A stretch of 38,795 nt of DNA from Oligoflexia bacterium (GCA_903845155.1 CAIMWN010000213.1:1-38795); one strand, 5' to 3'. Positions 1-8,491 are shown, numbered from the stretch's first letter. Translations and numbers: made by a program. The notes: generated by a model not told the origin, from the sequence alone.

Positions 1-716
1 ATCCATTGATCACCCTGCTTAATGTAGGGATGATTCACGATGGTTTTAGTGACTTCATATCCAACTCCACCATCGTTCTCAATGAACTCGAATGGAACGA
101 GCGGGTCACTATATTTTTTAAATCCATCCACCACCTTGGGGTCAGAGAGAAAGGTTTTAAATCTCTTGGTAAAATCGACGCGAATAGGATCAAGGTCGGT
201 TTCAAATAAGGTGTTCGCATCCGTGAGTTGTTTTACGACCTGAGCGATGTCCGTATCATTAATGCCTTTGTCCTTTAAGAAACTGGTGATGGCAGCCCCA
301 GGCGCATTGTCTCGTAATGATCTCACCAATAAATAATTCTTGGCGGTGGCATCAATGACGATGCTGAAAGTTTTTTGGTATTCAGCGAGAATCGCATCAA
401 TCCGCTTCCGTTGGCCGAGTTCCACCTTTTTCACAGTACTTAAATAATCCTGGATTGTACTCACTACAGAATCATTATAGGAGAGAAATTCTATCAGTTG
501 CGTTTCGGTGAGCTCCTTTTGATCTTTGCCGATCATGTCTTTAAAGGAATCATTCAAAATTTTTCTGGATGTGGGAGCTGCATAAATCTGCCGTACGAGT
601 GAGAGTGTAGATTCAATTTGAGTCAGTTCCCCTTTGAGCACAACCTGCGAATAGCAAAGGGGTTCTGAAGTCAGAAGGAAAAGGGATGTAAAAAATAGGG
701 CATAGAACGACTTCAT
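1..716 (-). CDS. Partial exported protein of unknown function (C-terminus off the window)
   Basis: The frame is open from the ATG at 716 to the left edge of the window, giving 238 codons and no stop, so the 3' end lies outside. It begins MKSFYALFFTSLFLLTSEPL, a typical Sec signal peptide with cleavage likely near residue 20-24. The mature part is mostly helical and charged (for example KVELGQRKRIDAILAEYQK) with no motif I recognise. The start is supported by a promoter-like TTGACT-N17-TACTCT only 8 nt upstream, which predicts a nearly leaderless mRNA; no Shine-Dalgarno sequence is present. Reality of the gene is fairly certain; function is unknown. Confidence 0.75.
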   Translation of the reverse strand, partial: MKSFYALFFTSLFLLTSEPLCYSQVVLKGELTQIESTLSLVRQIYAAPTSRKILNDSFKDMIGKDQKELTETQLIEFLSYNDSVVSTIQDYLSTVKKVELGQRKRIDAILAEYQKTFSIVIDATAKNYLLVRSLRDNAPGAAITSFLKDKGINDTDIAQVVKQLTDANTLFETDLDPIRVDFTKRFKTFLSDPKVVDGFKKYSDPLVPFEFIENDGGVGYEVTKTIVNHPYIKQGDQW

Positions 717-724
717 AGTCGCAG

Positions 725-753
725 AGAGTATCATAGCTGATTAATTCAGTCAA
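725..753 (-). promoter_or_regulatory. Promoter for the leftmost gene (leaderless type)
   Basis: Read on the minus strand: -35 TTGACT (748-753), a 17-bp spacer, and -10 TACTCT (725-730). The start codon begins 8 nt after the -10, so transcription should start 1-2 nt before the ATG. Confidence 0.55.
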
Positions 754-882
754 CTATGTAATTGACGTAGGCAAGTTTAGAATTGTTTTTTACATAAGCT
801 TATTATAATAAAGCCTTGTGCATTCGGAGTGGATGAGGAAATATTTTTTGGGTAAGCATTTTTGACCTGAAATGAATTTCAT

Positions 883-1509
883 TTATTTTAGCGTTGCAGG
901 AGCAGGCGTCCCGGCCTCAATCTTGTTCTTGATTCTCAATTTCATTTCCATTTTGAGGTCTGGGGTTTTGTCTAAATCCATTTCTACGTTACAACTCTTA
1001 ATTCGACGATTGCTGAGTGCTTCTTTAAATGAATCCGTTTCGATGGTCACATCACTACAGCTTGCGACATGGATGAGCAGATACTGTTTTCCCTCTTCCT
1101 CCACGAATGGGAGTTTGAGTTGTATGGCGAGCTGTACAAATGCGGACGTGTACTCTCTCTTCAGAATAAATTTTATCTCTTTCGTTTGATCATAACGCGT
1201 TTCATTGGGTGCCAGTGGCTTTTCATTTTCCCGCGCTTCTGCGCGTTTTTCCGCCTTTTTAGACCAAAAATTCATAGCGGGGATATTGTGAACGCAATCG
1301 ACGGCCCCTGTGGCGATATCACGTTCGCACACCAATTCTTTAGCTTCTACATTTATGTTTTTATTGCCAGTTTTCCAGTTGAGCGGTGCCGCAATTTTGA
1401 GAAGTGCGATTTCCAGTTTTTGAGCTTCCGGCCCACGGAAGTAAAAAGTATCCTGAGCAAAAACTGATTTGCTGGTTAGAAGTGCCATGCATAGAATGAC
1501 GTACTTCAT
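883..1509 (-). CDS. Small exported protein of unknown function
   Basis: A 208-residue product starting MKYVILCMALLTSKSVFAQ, a clear Sec signal peptide with an AXA-type cleavage site near residue 18. The ATG at 1509 was chosen because AAGGAAC lies just upstream and the frame before it does not look like protein. The mature region has several cysteines (LVCERDIATGAVDCVHN; VASCSDV; RIKSCNVEM) that may form disulphides, a Lys/Glu-rich centre, and a Pro/Ala C-terminus. No family recognised. A TAGACA-N16-TATAAT promoter lies about 60 bp upstream. It is divergent from the gene at 1790. Confidence 0.75.
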   Translation of the reverse strand: MKYVILCMALLTSKSVFAQDTFYFRGPEAQKLEIALLKIAAPLNWKTGNKNINVEAKELVCERDIATGAVDCVHNIPAMNFWSKKAEKRAEARENEKPLAPNETRYDQTKEIKFILKREYTSAFVQLAIQLKLPFVEEEGKQYLLIHVASCSDVTIETDSFKEALSNRRIKSCNVEMDLDKTPDLKMEMKLRIKNKIEAGTPAPATLK

Positions 1510-1567
1510 TTTGTTCCTTACTCCATTACTCTGGAAGTTGCTTGAGTGCGTGATTGCGCTGGGTCGG

Positions 1568-1595
1568 ATTATAGTCAATGCGCTGAATTTGTCTA
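1568..1595 (-). promoter_or_regulatory. Sigma70-type promoter for the 883-1509 gene
   Basis: On the minus strand, -35 TAGACA (1590-1595), 16-bp spacer and a perfect -10 TATAAT (1568-1573). The predicted 5' UTR is about 50 nt and contains a good Shine-Dalgarno site, unlike the leaderless genes nearby. Confidence 0.6.
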
Positions 1596-1754
1596 TGGTA
1601 AATGTATAGTGAGTGCTCCCTTCATGCAATGAGATTCGTTGAGTGGAGTAGAGTGTGGCGATTGAATGAGTGGTGATCATGCAGTGTGAGTTTATGCAGG
1701 TGAATACGAATGCTTTTTCCAAGTTTTGCAGAAGGCATTACTACACTAATTGTA

Positions 1755-1783
1755 TTTACAAAACGCAATTCTCCTTCTATGAT
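1755..1783 (+). promoter_or_regulatory. Leaderless promoter for the 1790-2641 gene
   Basis: -35 TTTACA (1755-1760), 17-bp spacer, -10 TATGAT (1778-1783), then six bases before the ATG at 1790. The transcription start should fall at or next to the start codon, and no ribosome-binding sequence is present. Confidence 0.55.
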
Positions 1784-1789
1784 GCGAAA

Positions 1790-2641
1790 ATGAAAACGAT
1801 AATGCTGTTTGCGTCGGTGCTTTTGTTGTCCTCCTCAGTCTATGCGAACTGCTTTTCTCCGATTACTAAAAAATTTAAAGACGGACCTGGTATCGCGAAA
1901 GGTTCCCTGAAAGGGCATTGTATTGATACTGTGCAGGCTTTGCCGGTACAGATTTTATCAAGATCTGACGACACCTTGGTTTTAAAAAATGTGAAGAGCA
2001 AGGGCATGCATGGGGTTTTAGTAATGCATCCAACGAAAGACTTAGTGGAAACCATTTTTCATCGCGAGCGTTTTGCGCCAAAATGGATTGCAGCCCACAC
2101 TCAAGTAAGACTGAAGTTTAAAACGGGCTCTTTGCATTGGTATAAAAGTGAAGCGGACTTACGAAATGTGGGGATTCCTGATCACGTATTTTCAGACCTC
2201 CTTTTGAGTATTGAGGCGGTGGGTGAGGAAGGATACCAGTATGGCCTTTTGGAGGGCGCAGAAAATCATTTTGCCCTGGTTTATCACGCAATCAATCAAG
2301 ATGATAAAGTGAAGTCTTCAATCAATGAGGAACATAATACCATTAATCAGTGGGCATTTAATTTTTCAAGGCAGCAGGGGATCGAGTTCTTAAATCGTTT
2401 TATCGCGCGCTCAGAAAAAAAGGGGCTTAACGAAATGTACAATACAATCACTAAAAACTGCACGAACGAGTTATTTAGAACATTAAATGCGATGGCCGAG
2501 AAGCCTTCTCACTTCAGTCATTTTGACTTAGGTCGGTCTAGTTTGCCAATTATTGCTCCAGGGATACTACAGTCCCATGGGTTCATTCCTGAAAAGGCGA
2601 TGCTCGACTTGAATGTAGAAGTGGGCTCTCCGTTTCTGTGA
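1790..2641 (+). CDS. Exported protein resembling DUF4105 / Lnb N-terminal periplasmic domain
   Basis: 283 residues. It starts MKTIMLFASVLLLSSSVYA, a signal peptide that fixes the start at 1790; the frame upstream is open but lacks signal features. The C-terminal half contains MYNTITKNCTNELFRTLN, close to the FYNTLTNNCT signature I associate with DUF4105 (the Lnb N-terminal periplasmic domain), where an Asn-Cys pair is conserved. The preceding segment (residues about 130-200) has the LSIEA and HFALVYHAI stretches expected of the same fold. The family is thought to act in the periplasm, possibly as a cysteine peptidase or transferase, but its substrate is not established. The assignment rests on one motif and could be wrong. 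Confidence 0.6.
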   Translation: MKTIMLFASVLLLSSSVYANCFSPITKKFKDGPGIAKGSLKGHCIDTVQALPVQILSRSDDTLVLKNVKSKGMHGVLVMHPTKDLVETIFHRERFAPKWIAAHTQVRLKFKTGSLHWYKSEADLRNVGIPDHVFSDLLLSIEAVGEEGYQYGLLEGAENHFALVYHAINQDDKVKSSINEEHNTINQWAFNFSRQQGIEFLNRFIARSEKKGLNEMYNTITKNCTNELFRTLNAMAEKPSHFSHFDLGRSSLPIIAPGILQSHGFIPEKAMLDLNVEVGSPFL

Positions 2642-2710
2642 TCTTGCACACCTATGAGTGATACTTTTACTCAATCATCAACGATAATCATTACTTCTGT
2701 TTGCATGGTA

Positions 2711-2740
2711 CTTGACAAAACAAGTCAAGAATGCTAATGT
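2711..2740 (+). promoter_or_regulatory. Strong promoter with overlapping inverted repeat
   Basis: -35 TTGACA (2712-2717, perfect), 17-bp spacer, -10 TAATGT (2735-2740). The -35 lies inside the inverted repeat CTTGAC-N7-GTCAAG (2711-2729), placed where a repressor would block RNA polymerase. It drives the gene at 2799, leaving a 5' UTR of about 50 nt. Confidence 0.6.
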
Positions 2741-2798
2741 GCTTAGCGAATGGAAATAATGTGAGTCTGAGGTCAGGCTCCAAAGAACAGTGGAATTT

Positions 2799-3728
2799 AT
2801 GAAAATCGTCTTCATCCTTACCGCCTTAAGCGCGTTCAGTTTTAGTCAACAAGGGCTTGCTCAGAATTTTGGAATTGGTGAGCTTGCGCCCTTGCCTCCT
2901 GATCGTCCGATCACCGTAAGCACAATGAACACTCAATCGCAAACTTTCGTTATCGATACGTACACACATAAAAAGTGTGAATCAAGCGAAGGTGCCCATG
3001 TAGTTTTACCCCTAGATTTGAAAACCAAAAAAGTGATCCCTGCGTGTGCACCTGAAGTTTTATACATGTGGAAGAATGATAGCGACGTTACGCGATATTT
3101 GGGCACCGATTCTCAGTATCTTCCTTCGAGAGGACCGCTATGGGGCTGGCGAACGCCGCTGGGTACTTTTGCATATGGTACTCAATTGATCAGGATGAAA
3201 TTAAAACCGGAAACACAGTTTTATTGGCATAAAAGTTGGGAAAAGGATGGGGGTTGCAGTCATCTTACTTCGGAACAGCAAAAGAACACGGTCGTATTTG
3301 GGTATTATGGAGGCAAGAATTTTAGCGAGTATGTGATTTGTTCTCCAGAAGTGGTGGAGTCGTGGAGTTATCAAACCACTGAGATTTACAATGAAGTGAT
3401 GGCTGAGTATTATTGGATTAAAAATAATTACCAGGACTTCACCCAGTTTGATCGCTTCTATAAAACTATTTCTACCCAGAATTTCACCGACCAGGATTAT
3501 AGTGCAACCAACTTCCTTCATTTTAAAGTCGACAATCAAGATTGGACTGAATTCGCACTTTTGAATAAGCTTACCAATCTAAAACGAAAACTAGATGCGG
3601 GAAGTAGGGGGGGTATTACTTATGCTCCAGGGGTCTCACCAGATCCGGAACGTCACAATAGAGTAGAGTATCCAGATTATTTTAATGCACTCCAGAGGTC
3701 CGATTTAAATTCTCAATCATTTAATTAG
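2799..3728 (+). CDS. Exported protein of unknown function
   Basis: About 309 residues beginning MKIVFILTALSAFSFSQQGLAQ, a Sec signal peptide with cleavage after LAQ. A GTG at 2790 in the same frame would add three residues (MEF) and cannot be excluded. The mature protein is rich in aromatic residues, with PLWGWRTPLGTFAYG near residue 115 and FGYYGGKNFSEYVICSPEVVE near residue 170, plus four cysteines. I do not recognise the family. It has its own strong promoter and ends tail-to-tail with the histidine kinase, the two reading frames overlapping by 4 bp. Confidence 0.75.
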   Translation: MKIVFILTALSAFSFSQQGLAQNFGIGELAPLPPDRPITVSTMNTQSQTFVIDTYTHKKCESSEGAHVVLPLDLKTKKVIPACAPEVLYMWKNDSDVTRYLGTDSQYLPSRGPLWGWRTPLGTFAYGTQLIRMKLKPETQFYWHKSWEKDGGCSHLTSEQQKNTVVFGYYGGKNFSEYVICSPEVVESWSYQTTEIYNEVMAEYYWIKNNYQDFTQFDRFYKTISTQNFTDQDYSATNFLHFKVDNQDWTEFALLNKLTNLKRKLDAGSRGGITYAPGVSPDPERHNRVEYPDYFNALQRSDLNSQSFN

Positions 3729-5185
3729 TTACGGGGGAGTGTGATTTTTACCACCCCGCCCACCACCAAGCCCTGCTCGTTTAATCGATTACTGGGAGTG
3801 ACACTGCCGCGGTGTACTTCTGCAGCGGCCTTCATGATTACCGTTCCCAAGCCTACCGATAGACGGCCGCTTCGATTCGTACCCAATGAGCGGGTGGTTC
3901 GTCTCATTCCAAAATTTTGCAATTGTTCGGGGGTGAATCCTTCTCCATTATCTTCAATTTTAATGGTGAGTAATTGGTTCTCGTGATCCATTGCAAGATC
4001 GACTCGTACTTCACTCTTCGTAAAAGAAAATGCATTCTCAAGAGCATTCCGGAATAGTCTTCTCATGAGCATTGAGTTGCCCATGTATCGAACGGAATCC
4101 GGAATGTTTTTTTTCAGTTCAACCTTGTACCCAAGAGCAGAATATTTAGTGGCGACTCCGTCTGCCTCTTCATTGAGTAGTTCATCCAGCATCATTGGTT
4201 TTAGCCCGGCCTGATACATGGGCTCGCTTACTTGGGCAAGGACGAGCAGATCTTCAACCAAGTTTTCAAAATAGTTTGCCTCTTTAATGGTCAGAGACAT
4301 AAATTCATCTTTGGTGGTTTTGTCCATCAACTCTGATTTTGAGTGGAGGGTTTCAAGCAAATTTTTCAAAGATGCAACAGGCGTACGTAAGTCATGTGCG
4401 AGATCTTGTAGGAGGAGCATCCTCGCTTTTTCAACATTCTTTAAGTGCTCCACCAGGCGTTCAATTTCTTCCGCCATCTTATTAAACCGAGACATCACCT
4501 GTCCGGCCTCATCCATTTTTGAAATGGGGAGTCTGGCCTTGAGGTTACCATTTTGTAATTCTGCAATCACCGAATCGACGAGTTTTACTTTGTCTCCGAA
4601 GTTTTTGAACAACAATAAAAGTGCGCATCCTGCCCCGAGCAAAATAGACAGGACCAGCATTCCAAGCGGCAAGAAAAACATTTTTTGAAAATGCCCTGGT
4701 GGTCCCATTCGGGGGGGGAGTTCAAGGCAAGCGTATAAATAGGCGGGCTCTTTACCGTTCAAACGCACAAGTTCACATGGAGGGGGTTGTGGTGTATGCG
4801 ATTCATGATCGACTTCATTATTTAAGGAAATTAAATCATAACTTTTTTCAGGAAGATTCAATTTATCCCATTCAATTTTATGCTCGATCTCCTTCCCAAA
4901 GATGGGTTTTCCATGCTGATCTAGAATGGTAAAACGAAAGGGGAGGGTGTGGTGATTGAGTGACTCAAGCTTGGTCAAGGCGACCTCGTGATGAGTGGGA
5001 TCAAACTCATCCATTACTTTTGCAAAAAAAGCTGCCGAGGGAGGCTTAATTCGATCTCGAACCGGTCGATCTCTTTCAGACAGGGTAAAAATAATGTGGT
5101 TACAAATATACCCTACCGCAATAAATACGAGAATAATAAGCGCAGTAATGAAGTAGTGTTTTCTAAAAATTCGACTACCAATCAT
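3725..5185 (-). CDS. Sensor histidine kinase with HAMP domain
   Basis: 486 residues. Two membrane segments (about 11-34 and 169-193) bracket a periplasmic sensor region of about 135 residues. A HAMP linker follows, then the dimerisation H-box LAHDLRTPV with phospho-acceptor His264. The ATPase domain shows an N-box (RRLFRNALENAF, near 375-386), G1 (DNGEG, 412-416) and a G2-like GLG (445-447). It should autophosphorylate on His264 and pass phosphate to the response regulator encoded just upstream. The two genes overlap by 4 bp (ATGA), indicating translational coupling. The sensor region has His and Pro clusters (HESHTPQPPP) and matches no sensor domain I know, so the signal is unknown. Confidence 0.93.
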   Translation of the reverse strand: MIGSRIFRKHYFITALIILVFIAVGYICNHIIFTLSERDRPVRDRIKPPSAAFFAKVMDEFDPTHHEVALTKLESLNHHTLPFRFTILDQHGKPIFGKEIEHKIEWDKLNLPEKSYDLISLNNEVDHESHTPQPPPCELVRLNGKEPAYLYACLELPPRMGPPGHFQKMFFLPLGMLVLSILLGAGCALLLLFKNFGDKVKLVDSVIAELQNGNLKARLPISKMDEAGQVMSRFNKMAEEIERLVEHLKNVEKARMLLLQDLAHDLRTPVASLKNLLETLHSKSELMDKTTKDEFMSLTIKEANYFENLVEDLLVLAQVSEPMYQAGLKPMMLDELLNEEADGVATKYSALGYKVELKKNIPDSVRYMGNSMLMRRLFRNALENAFSFTKSEVRVDLAMDHENQLLTIKIEDNGEGFTPEQLQNFGMRRTTRSLGTNRSGRLSVGLGTVIMKAAAEVHRGSVTPSNRLNEQGLVVGGVVKITLPRN

Positions 5186-5853
5186 TTTTTCTCCAGTCGA
5201 TATCCCACGCCGTAGACTGAACTGATCTGAATTGTTTGGATTTGTAACTGTTTGAATCTCGAGCGAATATGGCTAATGTGTGAATCAATAGTTCTATCAA
5301 AAATTTCGCCGTCTTTATCGAGAAGGTCAAGGAGTGCTTGTCTGGTTACTACCGTTTCTGCGTGCCGGATAAAATATACTAAAATATCGAACTCACGGCG
5401 ATGAAGTTCAACTTCTTGTTCGCCAAAAAGCACTTTCCTGCTTTCAAGCGAAATGCTCAATTCACCAAAATGAAGTTCTTTTCCTTTTGCTTGGTTCATT
5501 CGCAATAGGCTACTGATTCTGGCGAGCAGTTCCTGATTTCCAAACGGTTTTCTGACATAGTCGTTAGCGCCCGCTTGTAGGCCCTCTACTACTGAAGCTT
5601 CGTCGATTTTTGCTGTCAGAATCACCACCGGAATCAGTAAATCTTTTTCGCGAATTTTTTTAAGAAAGTTAAGACCATTTCCATCGGGAAGATTCAAATC
5701 CAAGACTACTAAATTAGCCGCGTTTGTTTGGTATAATTCGGAGGCATCCTTTAAACTTTTACCCCAGTTCACGCGATAGCCAGAGAGTTCAAGGTTTACT
5801 TGTAAGCCTTTGCCTAAAACGGGGTCGTCTTCTATTAGTAAAATATTAATCAT
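5182..5853 (-). CDS. OmpR-family response regulator
   Basis: 223 residues from the ATG at 5853, preceded by GAGAG. An upstream in-frame extension does not resemble protein. The receiver domain has acidic residues at EDD (8-10), phospho-acceptor Asp52 in VVLDLNLPDG, Thr80 and Lys102 (RKPFG). The C-terminal winged-helix domain has HRREFDILVYF and the terminal SVYGVGYRL characteristic of OmpR/PhoB. It is the cognate partner of the following kinase, which overlaps it by 4 bp. A long hairpin terminator lies between this gene and its upstream neighbour, so the pair probably has its own promoter in 5854-5920. Confidence 0.93.
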   Translation of the reverse strand: MINILLIEDDPVLGKGLQVNLELSGYRVNWGKSLKDASELYQTNAANLVVLDLNLPDGNGLNFLKKIREKDLLIPVVILTAKIDEASVVEGLQAGANDYVRKPFGNQELLARISSLLRMNQAKGKELHFGELSISLESRKVLFGEQEVELHRREFDILVYFIRHAETVVTRQALLDLLDKDGEIFDRTIDSHISHIRSRFKQLQIQTIQISSVYGVGYRLEKK

Positions 5854-5920
5854 AGTTCGCTCTCGTCGCTCAAATAATAACAGGTTTGAAATTGAAGTGT
5901 AGTAGTTAAAAATAAACAAA

Positions 5921-5960
5921 AATGGTCGTCATTGTGACGAAGGTCACAACGACAACCATT
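5921..5960. terminator. Long bidirectional hairpin terminator
   Basis: Two 18-base arms (5921-5938 and 5943-5960) pair at 16 of 18 positions around a 4-base loop GAAG. Reading on the minus strand, the stem is followed directly by a T-rich run (TTTGTTTATTTTT), as expected for rho-independent termination of the gene ending at 5994. The hairpin also isolates the response-regulator gene from upstream transcription. The length and central GTGAC/GTCAC symmetry would also suit a protein-binding operator. Confidence 0.75.
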
Positions 5961-5993
5961 CTTTTGCTCAAATCAATTCATGAATGGGGGCAT

Positions 5994-6491
5994 TCATTGC
6001 ACGGAGCTACTCACCGTACTGGTGCTTGAGCCAGAAGCTGTGCCTGAACCAGAGCCGGCACTTGAGGCAGCACCCGAGCTTGAAGCAGAGCCTGTGCTGT
6101 TTGCGCTCCCTGTATTAATGCTCGGAGCGGGGCGGGCCTCCTGTTTACAAGTCGTAATGGCTGCGGTAATCGAAGCTTTGATGCCATCGTTCAGTGCAGC
6201 TTTGCGTGCGGCAGGAGTGTTGGGGAGCACTATGCCCGATTGCGCTAGGGTCTCACCCACACAAACACCGATATAGAAAATTTGCTTATTCACTGCATGA
6301 CGTCTATCCCACTCGCGATTACCGCGTTGTTGGTGATCGATGTTACTTGCTTGTGGATTCGCGGCGGCGTTGGGCGAGTATTCATCTGCGCGTGAAAGGT
6401 CCATCAAGCAGAGCAGGCTCAATACGCCCAAAACTCCCAAGTACATCCAGTAAGTTGTGTTGCTTTTGTTGTTCATGTTTGTATTATTCAT
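5994..6491 (-). CDS. Small membrane-anchored or exported protein with Ser/Gly/Ala tail
   Basis: 165 residues from the ATG at 6491, which is preceded by AAGGAGA at ideal spacing. Residues about 13-35 (YWMYLGVLGVLSLLCLMDL) form a signal anchor or uncleaved signal peptide after an Asn-rich start. The central region has two cysteines (GVCVGE, TTCKQE). The last 40 residues are nearly all Ser, Gly, Ala and Thr, a flexible low-complexity tail. No family recognised. It is divergent from the papain-like lipoprotein at 6701, which has a similar Ser/Thr-rich linker, so the two may share a location in the envelope. Confidence 0.75.
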   Translation of the reverse strand: MNNTNMNNKSNTTYWMYLGVLGVLSLLCLMDLSRADEYSPNAAANPQASNIDHQQRGNREWDRRHAVNKQIFYIGVCVGETLAQSGIVLPNTPAARKAALNDGIKASITAAITTCKQEARPAPSINTGSANSTGSASSSGAASSAGSGSGTASGSSTSTVSSSVQ

Positions 6492-6510
6492 TTTTTTCTC
6501 CTTCAATTTG

Positions 6511-6529
6511 GAGACAGTCTTGCTGTCTC
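6511..6529 (-). promoter_or_regulatory. 5' UTR stem-loop before the 5994-6491 gene
   Basis: GAGACAG and CTGTCTC (7 bp, perfect) flank a 5-base loop, just upstream of the Shine-Dalgarno site. A -10-like TATAAT lies further upstream at 6579-6584 on the minus strand. The hairpin could protect the mRNA or tune initiation; there is no direct evidence for either. Confidence 0.35.
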
Positions 6530-6662
6530 TGATGATGAAGATAAGATTAAACTGTGGAGCAATCATGGAAGATCCTCTATTATATTAAACTAAATCTATG
6601 TTAATTATGATGTCGCGTTTTTATTGATTATTTTGGCACAACAGGGGGAGGATGTTGCAAAC

Positions 6663-6691
6663 TTGACAGAATTGGTCGGATATGCTAAGAT
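6663..6691 (+). promoter_or_regulatory. Strong extended -10 promoter giving a nearly leaderless mRNA
   Basis: -35 TTGACA (6663-6668, perfect), 17-bp spacer, -10 TAAGAT (6686-6691) with the extended TGC just before it. The start codon at 6701 is only 9 nt after the -10, so the predicted 5' UTR is about 2-3 nt. No Shine-Dalgarno sequence is visible. Confidence 0.65.
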
Positions 6692-6700
6692 GCCATCACG

Positions 6701-8134
6701 ATGAATCGCACCAATCTTAAAAATCTGAGTTTTACCCTGTTGCTTTTGTTAGTCGCTGCATGCGGTTCGCAGAGTAAGCCATTAAAGCTGGCTAATTCAT
6801 CAATGCTGATTAGCGATCATGTTCAAGTAGGGGCAGGGGCACCGACTTCTTCAAATGGCCCTTCAACAGTAGTCAACACTACGCTCATACCAAAAGTGGT
6901 GAGCACCACCGTGAACACCAGTAGCGGTATTGGAACTGATACTAGAACTACCACTTCTTCGTCTGCCATTTCTGATGCCTGTACCGATGTTCGCTTCGAT
7001 CAACCCGCTGCCGATGGAACACCAGGGTCGATGCAATTTGTTCCAGTACGAGATCAGGGCGCTTACGGAATCTGTTATGCGGAAACAGCTACGCAAATGG
7101 TAGATGCATACCGTTTTAGTGTTTTAAAGGACCCTGCCCACGAGCTTCATAGTGCCGTACTGTCAACTGCAGTCGGACTCAACATTGAACTCAATAAGGA
7201 TCCCTTTGCGGGCGGACAGATTTGCAATGCCACGAACTTTATTAAGACGGACGGTTATTACGATTCATTCTCGGTGAGCACTTGTATTGTAAAGCACGAA
7301 ACAAAAGATGTAGTCACGACACTTTCAAGTTTCTATGATGCATTTTGGATGGATCAAAATAACTACAAAAAAACTCAAGCAGTTAATTTGGCGCCTGATG
7401 CCTTGAATGCGGCATGGTCGGTACATTTCAACGACGGTTTGGCCAGTCTTACTCAGCAAATTCAGGATTGGTTGGGAACTCAAGGGGTACTGAGTTATCT
7501 GAAGCCGAGCCAAGCGGTAATCAAAGACCTACTCAGTCTCACAAAATTACGTTTTATCTGGGGAATTGAAGGGTATCAGTGTTTCGCGGCAAGCCCAACT
7601 TATCATGTTGAATTACCGTCCTGCAAAAATACGAATATCCTTAATTACGCACCCACACAGCGAGTGGCGAGCATGAATTCTCTTTTAGATCATTCTAATG
7701 GCCAGCCCATTGGAATCAGTTATTGCGATCGAGTATTGACCGTGGGAGCTAGCTACGGCGGGGTAGGAAGTAATGGGGGCGCAGCTCAATGTATTCCCGT
7801 TCTCGATTCAAAAAGAAATGTCATTCCAGGAAACGGAATGCACGCTAGTTTAGTGATGGGTCGAAGAAAAAATCCAAAAAACCCAGAGGTCTGTCAATTT
7901 TTAGTGCGGAACTCATGGGGCGCAACTTGCAAAACTAAACCAAGTCCTGTGACCCTTCCGGATGATCTTAAAAACGACCCATCGCTCCCGTTTTCATTTC
8001 AAAAGTCCATTGCTCCAAGCGAGATCTATGCTCCTGAATGGGATTGCGACGGAGGCAATATTTGGGTAGATGCGACGGCACTTGCGAAAAGCGTCTATTC
8101 ACTCAGTACCTTTTCGGCGAAAGTTTCAAAATAA
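6701..8134 (+). CDS. Papain-like (C1 family) cysteine peptidase lipoprotein
   Basis: 477 residues. The N-terminus is a lipoprotein signal with lipobox VAAC, making Cys21 the lipidated residue. A Ser/Thr-rich linker (about 45-90) follows. The papain catalytic set is present: Gln119 and Cys125 in RDQGAYGICYAET with the same 6-residue spacing as papain Gln19/Cys25, His381 in GNGMHASLVMG, and Asn404 in LVRNSWG. The His and Asn motifs sit far downstream because of a large insert (about 160-330) containing extra cysteines. It should be a surface or periplasmic thiol protease; in a predatory or scavenging bacterium it could digest external protein, which is inference. No obvious separate propeptide. 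Confidence 0.88.
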   Translation: MNRTNLKNLSFTLLLLLVAACGSQSKPLKLANSSMLISDHVQVGAGAPTSSNGPSTVVNTTLIPKVVSTTVNTSSGIGTDTRTTTSSSAISDACTDVRFDQPAADGTPGSMQFVPVRDQGAYGICYAETATQMVDAYRFSVLKDPAHELHSAVLSTAVGLNIELNKDPFAGGQICNATNFIKTDGYYDSFSVSTCIVKHETKDVVTTLSSFYDAFWMDQNNYKKTQAVNLAPDALNAAWSVHFNDGLASLTQQIQDWLGTQGVLSYLKPSQAVIKDLLSLTKLRFIWGIEGYQCFAASPTYHVELPSCKNTNILNYAPTQRVASMNSLLDHSNGQPIGISYCDRVLTVGASYGGVGSNGGAAQCIPVLDSKRNVIPGNGMHASLVMGRRKNPKNPEVCQFLVRNSWGATCKTKPSPVTLPDDLKNDPSLPFSFQKSIAPSEIYAPEWDCDGGNIWVDATALAKSVYSLSTFSAKVSK

Positions 8135-8491
8135 ATTGAAATAACCACGAATCAAACTTCTCATTTCGGGAGTTTGATTCAGGAATTGTATCCCCACGGT
8201 TTGTGCATCAAAGCGAACAATTCGGAATTTGAACTCCATTTTGAAGTTTGAATTCAATTCGAGTGATCCTCGAAACTCTGTGCCCAAGGTAATTTCAGAA
8301 AGACCGGGCGATCGCTCAATGCTTGCGCCTCCTTCCGATATGTCCCTGATTCGTAAATCTTCTGGGATGGCATGTTCAGCAAGGCTGAGAGTCTTGGTGT
8401 TAAGCTCAGTGATTTGACAGCCACTCAAACGTTGAATGTCGTTTGTTCTTTTGAAACGCCTTCTGGACGGTTCCCTAGTGAATAATTGCAT
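8126..8491 (-). CDS. PilZ domain protein (putative c-di-GMP receptor)
   Basis: 121 residues from the ATG at 8491, which follows GGGGGA. It shows the PilZ signature: an Arg-rich RRRFKR near residue 10-15 and DISEGGASI near residue 50, the two elements that hold cyclic di-GMP in this family. It is a single-domain protein, so it probably works through a partner. The 3' end overlaps the end of the convergent papain-like gene by 9 bp. Confidence 0.82.
   Translation of the reverse strand: MQLFTREPSRRRFKRTNDIQRLSGCQITELNTKTLSLAEHAIPEDLRIRDISEGGASIERSPGLSEITLGTEFRGSLELNSNFKMEFKFRIVRFDAQTVGIQFLNQTPEMRSLIRGYFNLF
8149..8180. terminator. Hairpin near the convergent gene ends (possible terminator)
   Basis: GAATCAAACT and AGTTTGATTC pair over 10 bp, extendable with wobble pairs, around a 12-base loop. 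It lies 15 bp after the papain-like gene and inside the last codons of the PilZ gene. There is no good U-tract on the plus strand, so termination is possible but not certain. Confidence 0.35.

Noticed and set aside
2799-3728. ADP-ribosyltransferase toxin fold for the exported protein at 2799
   Set aside because: The order of Tyr/Gly-rich strands was suggestive, but the required Arg, Ser-Thr-Ser and Glu positions could not be placed convincingly.
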